DNA of 64,000 nt from Echinometra lucunter. Taxonomy: Eukaryota; Echinodermata; Echinoidea; Camarodonta; Echinometridae. The DNA lies in contig CM057165.1 in NCBI GenBank assembly GCA_029962745.1, forward strand, positions 25,031,882-25,095,881, written 5' to 3'. A program made the position numbers and the translations under genes. The number at the start of each line of letters is the position of its first letter. The stretch's first letter is position 1. The notes beneath the pieces are model-generated. The model searched no databases. It saw nothing but the letters and a program-made list of their open reading frames with translations, and was not told the DNA's origin. Shown here in pieces: positions 1 through 12,784 of the stretch.

Positions 1-1500
1 TTGTACTCTGATGTGGTTAGACAGACTAACTGTACTTCACATTTTGTGGTCTTGATAAAATCCTGCTCTTGAGATTTTCTTTAAAGGCTGTTAACTTTTA
101 AATTTAGCTGATTCAGATTATTTGGTTAGGTATACGCAGGAAAGGACTAATTGTGTGTAAAAGCCACATTAAAGAGCATATTTAATTACTTGTACCTTGT
201 TACATGTGACCTCAAATTACACTTAAAAGATTTGGGGGCATTGCTGCTTTTTGTGTATATTGTCCTGATGAAGGATCTTTTAATGTATTTTCACAAAATG
301 CCAGTAGTTTGCCTATTTCCTATATTCATGTTACACTGTACACACTCTACAAGTAGCTGTAGGTAAGTGAAAACGGCTGCAAACATGAAGATACATATGA
401 TGTACATGTATGTTTAGCATGTTGAATAGGTTCATATGATCCATATTCATGGTTCTCAGGTTTCAATACTTGTATGACCTAGGAACATGGGTGTAGGCCA
501 GGCCCCTAAAGCTCCGCCATTTTGTCCAGATCCATGAGAAGGCCGACCTAAACATCCATCAATATTTGTGATCAAAAATGAATAATTCATTTTGTAAGAT
601 GCTTCCGACTAGTGGCATTTGTTTGTACATGTTATGAAACATAACATGCATCAGCTTACCGCATGCGCAGTTTATGCACAATCAATGCACAACAAATGCC
701 CATTATTGGTAAATCAAAGTGTCACAATAAAATTGATACGCGCATTAGATATGAATAATGCAACAGAGTTATCGATATCATGGCGATAACGGGTGCTTAT
801 CGGCCCCTTCAAATGATCCGAAAGAGATGGGGCCAAAATGCCATTCGTGTTATGATATCCTGCATGCTGCTTTTCCTCTAGTAAATTTATTATATGTCTA
901 TGGTGTAGGCCTTATTGTTTAGTTAAAGCATAATCAGTTTGTGCGGGATGATGCAATCTATTCTTGTAAAACTCATTCTTGTTCACTCCTTACCTTGCTG
1001 ATTGCAAGTGGGTAGCAACCAAGTGATGGGTTGCTAGGATGATAGTGGTAATAGAGACAGGTTTAGCAGTACTCACTGATGATTGGTGATTAGATACTGT
1101 TGCCACCAAATAAGAGTAAGGTTAATGAGGTTTTTATGACTGTAATTACCTGCCTTATACACACAGAGACCTTCAAGTACTGACCATATGGTTTTAAACT
1201 TAGTTTTGTGTTACTGATAGTACGTATGCACTACAAACTTCATATATACCACACTGTAGACCTACATGTATTGTCATATATTTTTACAGCAGCAATATTT
1301 AAAAAAAATAATCAGATTGAGAATGGGAATGAAGAGTAACAAACAAACAAAACAACAAGAAAAAAAAGGAAAAAAACAACAACAAAAAACACCACTCCGC
1401 CAATATTAAACAATGTATTATTTACATCCGTACTGTTGCAAGCCTATATACATGTATTTACATAGTTGTGCCTTTACTCTGCAGTTTCCATATCTGTATC
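1..1500. other. No recognisable gene
   Basis: AT-rich sequence with short accidental open frames only. There is an A-rich tract around 1340-1390. I see no splice-bounded exon with coding character in this stretch. Confidence 0.5.
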
Positions 1501-1523
1501 AGTCATATTGTTTGTTTTTACAG

Positions 1524-1586
1524 TGTTGTATTGATAAGGAAACTGACCCCATCAATGCTGAATATGTTGTGCTGACAATCAGAAAG
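1524..1586 (+). CDS. Possible small internal exon, unidentified
   Basis: This 63-base segment sits between a pyrimidine-rich acceptor (TTTGTTTTTACAG, AG at 1522-1523) and a possible donor (GTGTTA at 1587). It is open for 21 codons and reads CCIDKETDPINAEYVVLTIR plus K. The charged and hydrophobic mix is unlike the low-complexity translations around it, which is why it stands out. I do not recognise the family. The donor is weak and no partner exon was found on either side, so it may be chance. If real, it belongs to a gene upstream of DDR. Confidence 0.22.
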
Positions 1587-1823
1587 GTGTTAACTTATAT
1601 CATTTCATACATTGGTAGAGCCCTTCTGGCTCTCAAAACTGTAAAATCATCCAGGTCATCAAATTTTGTTACAGATGTACTTTCCAGCTTAGGTCAGTTC
1701 TTATTTTATTTATACTTATTTTATTATCTTATTTTATACTTTATACCAGTTTTTTATGGGAGTAATTTAAATTGGACACCAGAGTTACATGTGGAACAAC
1801 CTTACAGAAATGGAAAAGTGTTG

Positions 1824-2935
1824 TTAAGGGTGCGTTCAAGCGATTTTTTGAAGCTAGAATCACAAACATGAATCACAAATCAAAACGCTGTTACAAAACA
1901 CGGCTACTGTGAGAGAGCATTCAAGCGATTTTTCATCAACGCTGATTCTTGCTCATTTCAAGCCCATCCACTGCGCATCGTACTGCGCAGTTTGACACAG
2001 GAAGGTCAACTTTAGCCACATCATTTATTTGTCTCTATATCATTCTTATGCTATTCTTCGTTTTTCTTCTTCTCTTTCCATCTTTCCTTATGTTATCCTT
2101 TGTTATTCCTTCTATCTTCTTTTCTGTCCATCATTCCTTATGTTATCCTTTCTTATTCCTTCTACCTTCTTTTCTGTCCATCATTCCTTATGTTATCCTT
2201 TCTTATTCCTTCTACCTTCTTTTCTGTCCATCATTCCTTATGTTTTCCTTTCTTATTCCTTCTACCTCCTCTTTCCATCATTCCTTATGTTATCCTTTGT
2301 TACTCCGTCTATCTTCTTTTCTGTCCATCATTCCTTATGTTATCCTTTGTTATTCTTTCTATCTTCTTTTCTGTCCATCATTCCTTATGTTATCCTTTGT
2401 TATTCCTTCTATCTTCTTCTCTTTCCATCTTTCCTTATGTTGTTCTTTGTTATTCATTCCATCTTATCTTTCAATCATTTCTTATGTAATTCTTTGCTTT
2501 CTCCCATCTTTTTTTACTATCTTCTCTGTCTTAGTTTCCTTCTACTATCTTCTTCTTTTTCGTCTTTTCCTGTTATTCTATCTATTCCTTCTATCTCCTT
2601 ATCTTTCAGCCTCTTCTTATATTATTCTTTGTTTTCTCCTTCTGTCTTCTTTTCTTGCTTTCTGTATGTTGTTTTATCTTTCTTCAAACCTTGGTGTGAA
2701 AGCAACAATAGAATCATGATTGAGATCTCCGTTGCGTTCAGTCGATTTTTAGCGACCGTGGTTCTGCAGAATCATGATTCAAAACGTAACTTTTTCAACG
2801 TTTCATGTTTGCTTTTTGAAAGACGTTTATTTTTACGACCTGCGAAAAATCGATTGAACGCAACCGTGGTTTAAACTAAACGTCTTTCAAAACCGTGATT
2901 CTAGGGTGAAAAATGGTCGCTTGAACGCGGCCTAA
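1824..2935. mobile_element. Foldback/TIR element enclosing a minisatellite
   Basis: The left end reads TTA then AGGGTGCGTTCAAGCGA, and the right end is its inverted, diverged match (TCGCTTGAACGCGGCCTAA). The similarity continues inward through a CTAGAATCAC word on both arms. A second internal GCATTCAAGCGATTTTTCAT at about 1918 and its relatives at 2734 and 2848 suggest nested or multi-arm foldback structure. The interior is mostly a pyrimidine-rich tandem repeat. No transposase frame is visible, so this is a non-autonomous element of unknown superfamily. Confidence 0.6.
2075..2470 (+). repeat. Minisatellite, about 50-base unit, 8 copies
   Basis: A pyrimidine-rich unit containing TCATTCCTTATGTTATCC recurs at about 2131, 2181, 2231, 2278, 2328 and 2378, with diverged copies on each side. 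The spacing is 50 bases with one shorter unit of 47. Stop codons are rare on this strand, so all three frames stay open here. The resulting Leu/Ser/Phe-rich translations are not proteins. Confidence 0.9.
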
Positions 2936-3799
2936 AAGTATATTTAAATACTTGTACATTTTTAATGTGATGTTATAGAAATAAATCGATCACACTCTTT
3001 TTAAGAAATGATGTTTGCAGCGTACTGAAAATAAAATATGAAAGACCTTGAAATTAAGAAGAAAGCAAATATCATACATTTCTTGGAATTCCTTGTCAGT
3101 TAGAACTTTATCAAATTGTCATCAATACTTCTATGTTTGCAGGGAAAAAACTTTCCTGACTGGGTGGCCTTTTAGAAAATTGTTTGAAAAATTGGTAAAT
3201 GTTTTTCAAGACCACAAGAGATGGAGAATAATATGTGGTGAAGACTTAACCATGTTGCCATAACTTTGGTTAGCCATCAGTGTAACTTCAGATAGATATT
3301 GTCAGTAATGTTCGTTCATTGGAGTTTCTTGAGAGATACCACACATGAAGTCTCGGTTTAAAGAAAAGAATATATTGCCTTTACTTTTTTCATGTTATGA
3401 GAATATAATATGAAATCATTTTGACCACCTTCCAAACACACATTTAGGCATATGCTGGAATATTTTGTTTGACAATTCTTTGAGAGACCTGTATTCTAGG
3501 GAATCGGTGAGCTATACATGCACAGTTACTTCAGTACACTGCATAAGAATGTGAATGATTTAAGTACGTGTACATGTAGCTCAGGTTTTCCATAATGCCA
3601 AAGGAAATGAGGTCATTTTTTTTCTGGAACCATTTTAGAATTAAAACCCACATTGATTTTTCTTTATGTCATGCAAGTCCCTTAATAAGCATTACCTTTC
3701 TGAAAGTCTTTTCTGGATTAGGCATTAATGAAAAGTAGAAAATGCGTGATATGTAATTTTACCCCCACTCTGTAAACATTGATCTAGACCCCTTTTTTT

Positions 3800-4250
3800 T
3801 CCTTTACATGTTTTTGTTATTTTTTGTATGGTGAAAGTGGAGGTTGCTGAGAATGTGTTTGTAAAGGGAACATCACAAGTGGTAAGCTGGAACTAATATG
3901 AGATTGTGGTTTAGAGCTTCCTGTAAATTACGTCCTATTTCAGAATGGATGATATATACCGTACCTTCCCATTATTCTACAATGTGTAATGGCATGTCCA
4001 TCCCTAATAAGGATTATCTATAGTTGCGTTTACCCTTTGAGCAGTAGGTCTTTATGTAGAAATATTTGGTAAATTGACATTTTTTCATTCTGTCAGCATG
4101 GATTGATGGGGAACTTTCTTTACCTGTTTGTGTGGTGACAAAGGGAAGTGGATGAAAGTATGTTTTTGAAAGGAAGATTAGAAGTGGTATAGTGAAACTA
4201 ATAAGGGATTGTGGTTAACAGCTTACTGTAAATTACATCCTGTTTTGAAC
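3800..4250 (+). repeat. Local direct duplication
   Basis: Two diverged copies of about 130 bases lie roughly 300 bases apart (about 3815-3945 and 4115-4250). They share the order AAGTGGTA, AACTAATA, GATTGTGGTT, then CTGTAAATTAC. No coding potential is seen. Confidence 0.5.
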
Positions 4251-4299
4251 AACTCTTTTCCCACCAAAATATCATCATGTTCAATCTCTATTGTCTGGA

Positions 4300-4655
4300 T
4301 CTCAATTTTCTTGGAATTTGCACATTTTCTAACCCCCGTAGTCAATGTATGTTCAGAAGAATTTCTTTTAACATAACATGCCTTGACTGTGGGCTGAGAA
4401 AATGTGTAACTTGCAAGAAAATTGAGGAAATGTGAAATTTCATGTACAAAGTAAATGGAGAGCTGCTCGCATATGATGTCATCAGTGTTGCCAATTTGCA
4501 GAGCCGAGAGTAATTTACTAGAAAATGTAAATGAGTGTAATTTTCTTATTCTTTGACTGATTTTGCTTTTAAATTTTTTAGTTTTTCTAAAATGCTGTTC
4601 AAATTTAACTCCTTCTATTAAAACAGTGAAACTTTTGGGTGGACTTTGCCTTTAA
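4300..4655 (+). mobile_element. TTAA-ended repeat family E, copy 1
   Basis: This is the first of two direct copies. They share the words GGAGAGCTGCT, ATATGATGTCATCAGTGTTG, CAATTTGCAGAGC and GAGAGTAATTTACTAG. The right end is GGGTGGACTTTGCCTTTAA. Read inverted, the end is TTAA followed by AGGCAAAGTCCACCC, resembling the other TTAA-inserting elements here. The left boundary is not clear. Confidence 0.55.
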
Positions 4656-4839
4656 ATTGCCTCTTAGTTGTATATCTACTTACTTATCCAATCATTAAAT
4701 TGAACATTTCAGTCTGCCATCACGCCCATAGACATGTGTACATTTTTTTCCCTAGGCAGGGCTCAACAATAGGGGCCCTATGCCTGTGGCCCCGAAATTT
4801 TAACTCAAGATCCCCAAGTTTTGACAATTTAAACAGGGT

Positions 4840-5168
4840 TTAAAAGTTACGCATTTTCTCACCCCATAGTCAAAGCATGTTTTGTAAAAAGCAATTCTTA
4901 TGAACATACATTGACTATGGGGGTTAGAAAATGAGTAACTTCCAAGAAAATTTGAAATTTCATATACAAAGTGAATGGAGAGCTGCTTGCATATGATGTC
5001 ATCAGTGTTGCCAATTTGCAGAGCTGAGAGTAATTTACTAGCAAACGTAAATGCGTGTAAATTTCTTGTTCTTTGACCAATTTTGCTCATTTCTTTTTTT
5101 TAAATGCTGTTCAAATTTAACTCCTTTTATTGAAACAGTAAAACTTCTAGGGTGGACTTTCCCTTTAA
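4840..5168 (+). mobile_element. TTAA-ended repeat family E, copy 2
   Basis: This is a direct repeat of 4300-4655, ending in GGGTGGACTTTCCCTTTAA. It carries an internal inverted pair (CACCCCATAGTCAA at about 4861 and TTGACTATGGGGGTT at about 4911), also present in copy 1, so the family has a foldback segment. No protein is encoded. Confidence 0.6.
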
Positions 5169-5816
5169 TATATATGCATGTTAAAATTTCAGCCTGTATC
5201 CCCTTTTTAAAAATCCGTAAAGTCCAACTGTATAGTTTGATTAGGCATTATTGAGCAATACCCCAGTATGATATTTACTCAAGTTATACAAAATATAGGA
5301 AAACCATCATACAGTTCTACATGTTGGGTTTGTTTTGACAAAAGTTTGTATACATCTGAAACACTTAAAAGATTCTGAATCTTACTTGCAAATGACTGAC
5401 AAGAAGACAAATACATGCTTTCAAGATAATTTGGAATAAGTAGATGTTGGGTCATCGAACTCCAGTTTCATACAAAAGCACACCTTGGTATTAAATCTTT
5501 AACAATAGAGACTAATCAAAATGTGGAGGAAGTATCTTAAGCTGTACACCCCAGATTATCTGTCTCAGGGGGGTATTACTTACATGCTTTTAATCCATTT
5601 GTTTGGGTTCATTAGATGGGACAGGAAAAGGTTCAGGGATGCTCAGTGGAGAGAAAATCCTCTTTTGAAAGTGTGAAAGATCTGTAAAATTTTGTTTCAT
5701 ACAATGAAAAGTTAAATATGAATCAATTACTTTTTAAATTCAGAGTCATGTATTTGTGGAGTCTCAGCAGAAACTGATCACAATCCTCTACCGGATTGAT
5801 ATGAATCAATTCCTTG

Positions 5817-6233
5817 TTAACCCATTCGTGACAGGAATTATTTAAAGCCTAATTTGATCAGCTTTTATTCTTCAAATTGGCAACACCAACATTTTTATTT
5901 TATTGCTACATTTTTCTTATAAAATGTCATGTATCTGAAATGAATATAAATTGACAGAAATTATGATGAGAAGTCAAAAAGTTGCCAATTTGCAGGGGAA
6001 AATGGTGATATTAAACTTTCTATCACATTGCCAATTTAAGGATTTTAATGCTTATTTTCCCTGAAAAAAATTTCAGCATCAAACACCGAATATTGACACA
6101 ACTAAAGTGGGCACAGTTTGTGTAGAATTTTTCACTCTTTCTGCTCATGTATTTTTTTATAATTTTTAGGGCTCTGCATCAAAAGTTATTAGGTCAAACC
6201 ACAAAATGTGGACCTCTGTCATGAATGGGTTAA
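5817..6233 (+). mobile_element. piggyBac-like MITE family B, copy 1
   Basis: The element begins TTAACCCATTCGTGACAG and ends CTGTCATGAATGGGTTAA, so it has inverted ends flanked by TTAA on both sides (5817-5820 and 6230-6233). TTAA target sites and TTAACCC ends are typical of piggyBac-type transposons. It is about 417 bases long and has no transposase. Two further copies lie at 16184-16584 and 57300-57716. Confidence 0.85.
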
Positions 6234-6239
6234 AATGAG

Positions 6240-9200
6240 AGTCGTGAATTTGTAAAGTCCCAGTAGAATGTGATCATAATCCTCTACCAACAAGTGTTCC
6301 ACTGTGTAACAGGCCTGTACTTATTCATAACCATATATTTGAATACCTCCATGTATGCATACACTGGAACCTGAAGATGGACTGTACACCTTTTTGCATC
6401 GTACACTATAGAAAATATGGTGCAGCTTTATGATACATGAATTATTATGCATGTATCCACCTGGAATTCTCATGTCAGTCACTCAAAATATAAACTAATA
6501 AAATTGTTCAGAGTGGCATAATTTGATCAGTAGCACTTACTGCTTGAGCCGCTTGTCACCCATGAAGTCTTTTAATTTATAAATGCACACTGGATACAGT
6601 AGATGTGTCATCATGTTAGAATTAATCCTGAACAGTCCTTGAGTTGCAATTCATCGCATTTTGATGACAGCTGCACTGTCAGTAAGCTGATATGATGAAT
6701 TTTTATATGAAGCTACTAGTATAGACCACAGTGTTCACAGAGATCTTTTCACTACTGCAGATTTACATAAATTATTAAACTGACCCTTCAAAAGATAATT
6801 TTTATTACTTTTTTCAGTGTAATATTGATTCTTTGCACTAATGTTATTTTTTCCTTTGTGAGTTATATTAAGTTTTCCAGTAATTTCAGAGCTGCTTATC
6901 GCATCAGCCTACTACATTGCTATCTTTGTTTTGTTTTGTTTTGTTTTCTCTTTTCCACCAGAAAATGGTGGTATGCAAGTACCTGTAGGTTCCTTCCACC
7001 GATATCCAATTGTACAGTGGATAAGTTTAGCTTTTCCAAAGAATTTTCTGTTATTGACCTGTTCCCATAGTTCATTTTTATGGGAATAGACCTTTTTACT
7101 AATTTTATGCATATATACATGTATACTTGTACAAAAGTTTCTCTTGACAACCAAGAGGCTTGCTAGAGACTTGGTCAGCGTAACACCAACTAATGTGTGC
7201 AAACTAAATTCTCGTTTATTGATATGCCATTATACATAACAGATGTAGTTAGTAAGTAACCTGGGGTTCTGGAGAGAATAGGCATAAATTTGAATATTAA
7301 TTAGTATTTTTTGGATCAGGTTATATGGTTATCCAATCCTGCTGAGTTCTAGACCAAATTTTCAGGATCAAACATTCTTTGGTATCCATAGCACCCTTGA
7401 GTGTTTACTTCTTCTCAAATATGCCTATATAGTGATAGATGATGCTTTTAAAGCAATGTGAGAGTTTCCCAGTTGACCATGAAGTCATACAACATGAAAT
7501 CTGCACCATTCTATTTGGCATGATCATAAATCAGTCAGGAACCATATACATAATGGGGCTTGCAATGACTGTGGACTCCTGAACCCTGAAGACTTGGCAA
7601 AACCACCAAACAAATGACCAGTTTGAGGAATCCTGTAATGGGGCTTCAAATGGAGGATTTTCTTTTGGGGTCCCTTTTCTGATAGCTCGGCTGTCATGAT
7701 ATGATTTATGATATTGTCATGAATGAGTCACCACAGACTACTAGACGAGTTTGACCTCCAGTGACCCCTGGTGAATTGGCCAGACTCCTCTCCAGTATGG
7801 TTGCAGGTGTCTGTAACCTGTTAGGAACCTCAAGGGAACATGGAATTTCTGGAACAAGCTTGGGATAGATCATGATTAACTACCTACAAATGTCTAGAAT
7901 GGGGAAGGGGTGGGGGTGTTGATGACACCACTCTGACACCCCCTTTTAAATTGCTGAAAATTGTATTGGGGCAAATCTCTCCTCTTTTTTGAGCTTTGAC
8001 TTTGTAACAATACCAGACTACAATGAAGGCTGATTCCTTATCAAGTTTTCTTTCGAAATAATGCGCAAACTTGAGTTTTGCTATAAGATCGTTTCATTAT
8101 ATGACATTTCTTTATATTTCCTTATAAACCAAATAGCAATGCAGCTTTCTTGTAGCCATAAAATGAATTACGTTTAAATCTGAAAAGGGGGCACAACTCT
8201 TCATTGACTAATTTGAACTTTGTATTGCTTTCATTGGATTATCTGATTTTACTTTCTGCATTTTTCTTTAGTGTCTCCATCTGTGTTTAAAGTTGTAAAT
8301 TTCCTCAAGATATGAGTTGTTCTCTCCAATTTTCCAAAAAGGCATATGTAGTCAGTACTTGCTGTTTCTGTCAGTCACTTTTAATAAAACTTGCCATTTT
8401 GTTTACAAATATTCCTCCGTGATGCTTGTACAAAGCAGGCACATGACATGCTGGTGTTCCTCTGAAGCCTTCCACAATCTCATCAATTGAGAAGTAGTTT
8501 CTCTCCAAGGCATTGGAAATATATTTTGTTTCAAACTGTTTAAAAATCACTTGAAAAATTTAACTTGAATAAAAGCAAGCACATTGCTTGTTACCTACCT
8601 TTAGCTTAGGCTAAATCATTGGGGGAAAAAAACTTAGAAGTTCCTACATATGCTCATCGTTTTATGCTACTGCATTAGAATTGTTTTAGTGTAAGAACTA
8701 AATGTAAATGAAAATCTGGCTCTGCTCTCCAGTTATACAGATTTTAAAAAAATTGTTATAAAAGTAAATATAATTTTTTTTTTTCAGTGGAAGAGTAATG
8801 GCAGTATTTAAACTGGCCATTATATTAGATCTGCTACCTTTGAAGGGAAAAAAGTGCCTGGCTTTGAGACTTTGTCTTTTTTTTTCTCATTGTGACTTGA
8901 TACTGTGGAATTTTTCTTTTCTTTTTACCAAGACTGTTTGAATCAAGACTACATTTATTCATCAATTTTAATAACATAAAGTGCATTTCCCTTTGATGTG
9001 AGCTCTCTTTCACTGTGTTTAAAAAGTATAATATGAGATTGGATTGGAAAAACAATTGTAAAGGATTTGTGAAGCTAGTACCGGGAATTCAAAGATATTG
9101 TATCTTCCAAATTGGACTTGAGCCCTAAATGTCAAGGAAAATTGCCTAGTCATAAATATTGGTCCTGTTGTATTTTATGTTTTCTGCCCCTATTTTTTCC

Positions 9201-9575
9201 TGCCTGAAAAGTTTATGATGCATTCTGTATCAATGCTATTTGCCCTAGAAGCTAGGTCTGTTTGTCTTTTTGTGTATGGAAAAAATTTTGGCCTAGGCAA
9301 GCCTACATACAGATTCTGAACTCAACAATACTATTTTAAAAAATTATTCATAAGAAAAGGAACAAAGAGTGCCTAGGAAAAAGATATTTAAGACTTTTTT
9401 AAGTCTTCAAAATTAAAAATACATGAAAACCTAAGCCCTTTTCCTTTTAGTAAATAAGCCTCTGTTTAAAAAAAAAAACGCTATGAAATACATCATACAT
9501 GCCACCACAATTCACAGAATTCTTTTATTCAGAGCATTTCACCTCCTCTCCTCATTTCATATTTTCTGTATATGC
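6240..9575. other. No recognisable gene or element
   Basis: Unique-looking AT-rich DNA with T-runs and A-runs, such as around 8770 and 8878. I see no coding exon or complete mobile element. Confidence 0.5.
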
Positions 9576-9579
9576 AGCA

Positions 9580-10070
9580 TTAAAGGCATTGGCTATCTTT
9601 GTGAGCAGCCAATTTAAAACATTCTCAAACTAAGATGAAACATGTGTATGAGTACTTGTATTTGTACTCAAAAACCCTGAAAGGCTGAAACCAGCCATAA
9701 TTTGGAATGAAAAACTGTTAGTAAGACGCAAACCACGATTTTATCATATTTGGTCTCGGAGACAATAAATATTAAAGAGGACCGTTTTGCTCGAATTAAA
9801 AAATACTGTTATCTGCCTCCCTCCGTGTGATACGCCAATACACACAGTACGGTCCGGTGAGGCATGTGCGCATGCACACATGGCTCCTTACGTCTAGTCT
9901 GTGCAACCGACCCGATATATTTTTCAAACATTGGGTTCACATTTCTAATATTTAGAAATACTTCCTGTGGATATTATACTTTGAAACTTTCAGACTGGTA
10001 TTTTTACACTATAACCCCTATGTTTATCCCATTTTCAAGTATCAAAATGAGTTTTTAAAAATCATAACAG
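9580..10070 (+). mobile_element. TTAA MITE family A, copy 1 (right end damaged)
   Basis: The left end is TTAA then AGGCATTGGCTATCTTTG. The body matches the copies at 19204, 30571 and 31397, including TAGAAATACTTCCTGTGG and TTATAGTGTAAAAATACCAG read inverted. The right end stops being alignable after AATCATAACA (about 10070), before the expected inverted AGGCATTGG end, so this copy is truncated or diverged there. Confidence 0.8.
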
Positions 10071-10394
10071 TAGGCACCCTTATGTTGAATAAGTCACATG
10101 ATACAGGGATGAATCATCTGACCCTTTTAGATCAGCATTTGTAAAAAAAAATTACATATTCATTAAAGAAATACATATTCATTACCTTATTTCTGATTGG
10201 TCAGTGGGCTTTAGTCTTTGTCCCATTGCTTAACCCCAGACTATTTTTCTTCCTTTTTACACTGGCTTGCTTGGCACCTCAGTTGTGGGTTAAACCCTGC
10301 CTTTTTGCAGGGCCAGCTAGGATGGGACTATCAGTGGGGCTAGCCCACTTTTGCAAAACCATTGTAGACAGAAAGTGGGCTAAGGAAAGTCTGG

Positions 10395-10434
10395 TACTAT
10401 CGGTGGGGCTAAGGCCCATTGACCCCACCGATAG
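10395..10434. repeat. Inverted repeat hairpin
   Basis: ACTATCGGTGGGG and CCCCACCGATAGT form a perfect 13-base stem around a 14-base loop. A related ACTATCAGTGGGGC lies at 10329. The surroundings (about 10205-10480) are probably an old hairpin MITE, but its ends are not clear. Confidence 0.6.
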
Positions 10435-10479
10435 TCCGGGGACTTAACAAAAATTTGCAAGTGTAAAAAGCCCTTATCA

Positions 10480-12780
10480 CACCTTCCATCAACATGGTCT
10501 AAAAGAGTTTAATCAAGGTGATCGGTTCTTTTACTGGCTTTCCACTGAATTCATCCAGTAATGCTCACAGCGTTTCTTGGTAGAGCATGCTTTGTGGTTT
10601 GGCCTCCGACTGTTGTTTGATATTCATTCCTATTCTAGACAGTTTACCCACACCCCAAAGGTGAAAGTAGCAGAGGGGTCACAGGAAGGCCATCTCATGC
10701 CTACAAACTATTCAAATGTTAATTAGGAGATGTATATTTTATCAACAGGCTGGGTACAGGTGACTTGAAATGTAGAATGGAAGTTCATGTGAGAACTTCT
10801 AAGATAAAGTTGAGTCTTGGTCATGTGAGTGCATCCTGGAAAAAGTAGTTTGGGGGTTCAGAATCTGAAAATTTGAACAAAGTTGTTCAAAATGGAATTA
10901 GTCTTGTATATATTCTTTCATTCTTACATGTTTTTATTCAGGTACAAAGTGTTCATTGGTGTCATTCCAAATTCTTTTGATTGGTTTCTTTGTAGATATA
11001 TGAAGAAAGAAGATACATGCCTTGCTTGAGCAAGTTGAGTGTGCAGTGGTAAGTTTGACTTTTATTTGTGTATGCAATTCATTGGAGGGATTGAAAGATA
11101 CATTTGTTAAAAAAACAACAACAACAACATCTATCCACAAGTTTTAAACCTGACTGCCTGACTAGTGTTTGGTGCATACATGTATGTAAAAATAAACTGG
11201 TATTAAAACCCCTAGAAATGCATGACAAATTTGAAATGTGGAGTTGCTTATATGTAGGTGTTATGTATTCATGTAGCAAAAATCTGATTCTTAGAAATCC
11301 CAATGTGAAATCAAACTTAATTTTGATCACGTCTCATGTGATGATCCCATGTCTTAAGTTCATCCATCCCACAAATTATGTTGTTGAAAATGGCATTAGA
11401 AATATCCATTAACCCAGATGTTTTATTCTCAGATGAGCTTGAACATACAAATATCCGCTATGCCTCTCAGACATATCACTTGCACATCTCTTCACGACAT
11501 AATTGGAAAATATTTTAAAGCTCTTATCCTCATTGTAAACCCGATGATGCTGTTATCACCGCATCATATCTCCAACACTGGGAGTGTTTATTTTTAAAAA
11601 GACACGCAGTGGTATCAGTCGTAGGGTCAGAAGCGTTGGCAGCCGATATGAAGCGGCGACAGATCGTTTGTCATCTTGGGAAGTCTATGGAGTATGTCTC
11701 TCAGTTGCGCCGGATCGCTATTGGCAGGGCGTGACGTCTCATTGCGCTTTTGATTACCTATTGTGTATAAACAAGGCAGCCTCGTCCAAGCTCATTTGTA
11801 ATCTTGTCTTCATCAGGTGCTGTATGGCTAGACTCTAATCAGGATCTTATTAGGCTGACATTTCTCTTGGCAGACCAGGTTCATCTTGTGCTCTCTGCTA
11901 TCCATCTTCTGATGCAAGAGCTCTGAAAACAATTAAAAACTTGATTACAAGACATAACAATTTGCTTTAATAGCAAGGTATACTGTATATAGCAGCAATA
12001 CAGTCTTTCATGGATATGTTAGTGGTGCAAAATGTACATGTACTAGGTTTTAGCATCTGTTGTGCTATATTTTGAAACATTGATTTGATGTGGTGTGCAC
12101 AGAAAAAGCAGATAGATCTGCAACAGAGACATTTTAATTGTTCATATTTTATGAAGTTGTTCCAATCTTTATAGAATTTATCCATTATTTTTCTTGCTCA
12201 TCCTTTCAAATCACGTTTGACCTAGCCTACATGGGGTCCAGCTCAAAGTGTCCAAAGCAAATCATCACTAAATTCTTTCCTGTTCTTTCAAAGGAACGAA
12301 AAGTGCACCCCCCCCCTCATTTTTATGTCTGCTTCGCTTTTGAAAACAAAAACTTTCCACCAGTGGTGACAGGATGTATGAAGATTTACCCAAAAGATGG
12401 TCTTCATATAATTTGTCTGGATATAAGATATTTAAAACAACATAATTTATACAATTTTTAAAATCTTGTGCTTGTGCATGATATTTTCTTATGTAAAATT
12501 CACTTTCCATTAACATGTTTGCTGCAAAGCAGGCAAGCACATACAGACCACTCTGCCTGTACAATAGTAATCAATATTTCATTTCAGTTCTGGAAGTGTT
12601 CCGTTTCCGGTATGATATTTCAACTGTGCAGCGAACATGTTCCAAATTAAGCATGAAGTCTGTGGTTAACCTCAGACTGGCCCAAATTGCAGTGTCTCAT
12701 TTTCTTGTAACCTGTGATAAATCCACAGCATTCCTTTGTTATTTCCATGTTCTTGTGTATTTCTCTATTTGTGGTATGTG
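10480..12780. other. Non-coding stretch with a CpG-richer patch
   Basis: No gene was recognised. Around 11570-11780 the base composition changes: GC and CpG rise sharply compared with both flanks. It has no clear repeat relatives in the window. It could be a regulatory or transcribed segment, or part of an unrecognised repeat. Confidence 0.4.
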
Positions 12781-12784
12781 TGGA

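Noticed and set aside
1949..2874. Three overlapping open frames of 129-281 codons on the + strand
   Set aside because: They are translations of a pyrimidine-rich 50-base minisatellite that lacks stop codons in all three frames. There is no domain, only Leu/Ser/Phe/Pro/Tyr repeats.
3048..3263. 71-codon frame with a GCAG-like acceptor at about 3140
   Set aside because: No matching exon partner or recognisable motif, and only a weak donor; not enough to call an exon.
10226..10447. 73-codon frame in a GC-richer patch
   Set aside because: It overlaps hairpin-forming repeats (ACTATCGGTGGGG and its inverse) and has no domain.
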